Shown: piece by piece, positions 63,781 to 64,000 of the stretch
Layout of the letters: every line of letters starts with the position of its first letter
Position numbering within the stretch: the first letter of the stretch is position 1
Assembly (NCBI RefSeq): GCF_021213805.1
Contig: NZ_JAJQJI010000002.1
Span: 372,001 to 436,000, forward strand
Source: Mycobacterium sp. MYCO198283
Lineage (GTDB): Bacteria; Actinomycetota; Actinomycetes; Mycobacteriales; Mycobacteriaceae
Length of the DNA: 64,000 nt
Reading direction: 5' to 3'
Notes under the pieces: generated by a model
What the model was told of the DNA's origin: nothing
Database searches by the model: none
The model's input: only the letters and a program-made list of their open reading frames with translations
Translations under genes and position numbers: made by a program

Positions 63781-64000
63781 CTAGTCGACGGCGGCGCCGC
63801 AGCGCTCCACGCGCACCGGCACGCCGGTGAGCCGCGCCATTCCGGCCAGCGCCTCCAGGTCCGCCGCGGCGCTCGACATGAGCTGGTTGACGTTCACGCC
63901 GCCGGCGGCGTTCGCCAGCCGCCAGCCGCCGGTGCCGCGGTGGCCCCAGCCGTGCGGCACCGCGATCACACCTTCGACGATGTCCTCGGTCGTGGTGACG
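63781..64000 (-). CDS. Molybdopterin-dependent oxidoreductase, C-terminal fragment (cut by window edge)
   Basis: An open frame runs from the right edge to TAG at 63781-63783, reading VTTTEDIVEGVIAVPHGWGH, then RGTGGWRLANAAGGVNVNQL and ALAGMARLTGVPVRVERCG. This matches the end of the molybdopterin-dinucleotide-binding domain (VTDDVRPGVVSLPHGWGH ... NDLTD ... LSGMPALNGVPVRVE) of formate-dehydrogenase/BisC-like enzymes. A GTG at 63969 is in frame but is not the true start. Substrate cannot be inferred from this part. Confidence 0.8.
   Translation of the reverse strand, partial: VTTTEDIVEGVIAVPHGWGHRGTGGWRLANAAGGVNVNQLMSSAAADLEALAGMARLTGVPVRVERCGAAVD

Overview
The window is a continuous high-GC chromosomal segment of a Mycobacterium (most likely a non-tuberculous, environmental Mycolicibacterium-type species). 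Nearly all genes are GC-rich, GTG starts are frequent, and gene order matches, from memory, the M. tuberculosis stretch from about Rv0667 (rpoB) to Rv0726 (methyltransferases), presented here in the reverse orientation. No rRNA, tRNA, CRISPR array, phage or transposase gene was seen.

Layout from left to right. (1) 1-3826: two SAM-dependent methyltransferases of the mycobacterial TIGR00027 type, one broken by an in-frame TAG, then sppA and a luciferase-like F420 oxidoreductase. (2) 4120-8349 (minus): the spc-type ribosomal operon rplN-rplX-rplE-rpsZ-rpsH-rplF-rplR-rpsE-rpmD-rplO. (3) 8625-17976: an accessory island between the two ribosomal operons. It holds a DMT-type membrane protein, a formylglycine-generating enzyme without a sulfatase beside it, a lipoprotein, and a tightly coupled four-gene set (BcsB-like, polytopic membrane protein, BcsA-like GT2, GT-C transferase) that looks like an uncharacterised envelope or exopolysaccharide machine. 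(4) 18110-23536 (minus): the S10 operon rpsJ to rpsQ with a promoter near 23.8 kb. (5) 23881-29147: a frameshifted carboxylesterase, a cytochrome P450, and a divergent TetR/MFS drug-efflux pair with a perfect palindromic operator. (6) 29067-36211: the complete mycofactocin cluster mftR/mftABCDEFG, including the 31-residue precursor MftA. (7) 36267-42623: ECF sigma factor with a coupled triple-VOC protein, ferredoxin reductase, amino-acid permease plus universal stress protein, and a mycofactocin-type SDR behind an exact KstR-type operator. (8) 43037-47375 (minus): str operon rpsL-rpsG-fusA-tuf. (9) 47765-55659: TetR regulator, two DUF3558 lipoproteins, a DUF3060 exported protein, then the minus-strand group echA5/paaX-like/echA4/fadE8 followed upstream by nfo and a degenerate lpqP. 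(10) 55724-63247 (minus): rpoB-rpoC with promoter and terminator, and finally the C-terminus of a molybdopterin oxidoreductase running off the right edge.

The machinery genes are intact. The rifampicin-determining region of RpoB and the S12 loop residues linked to streptomycin resistance read as wild type.

The least expected signals are non-coding or mosaic. A 27-bp sequence occurs 26/27 identical inside two unrelated coding sequences, where it appears to create in-frame insertions. A family of intergenic repeats carries a GAGAGTCAACGCC-like core phased at 20 bp in at least three separate gaps. Palindromes lie inside the mft operon, and the island in (3) sits where M. tuberculosis carries atsA. 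Comparisons to M. tuberculosis rest on recalled gene order, not on a search.
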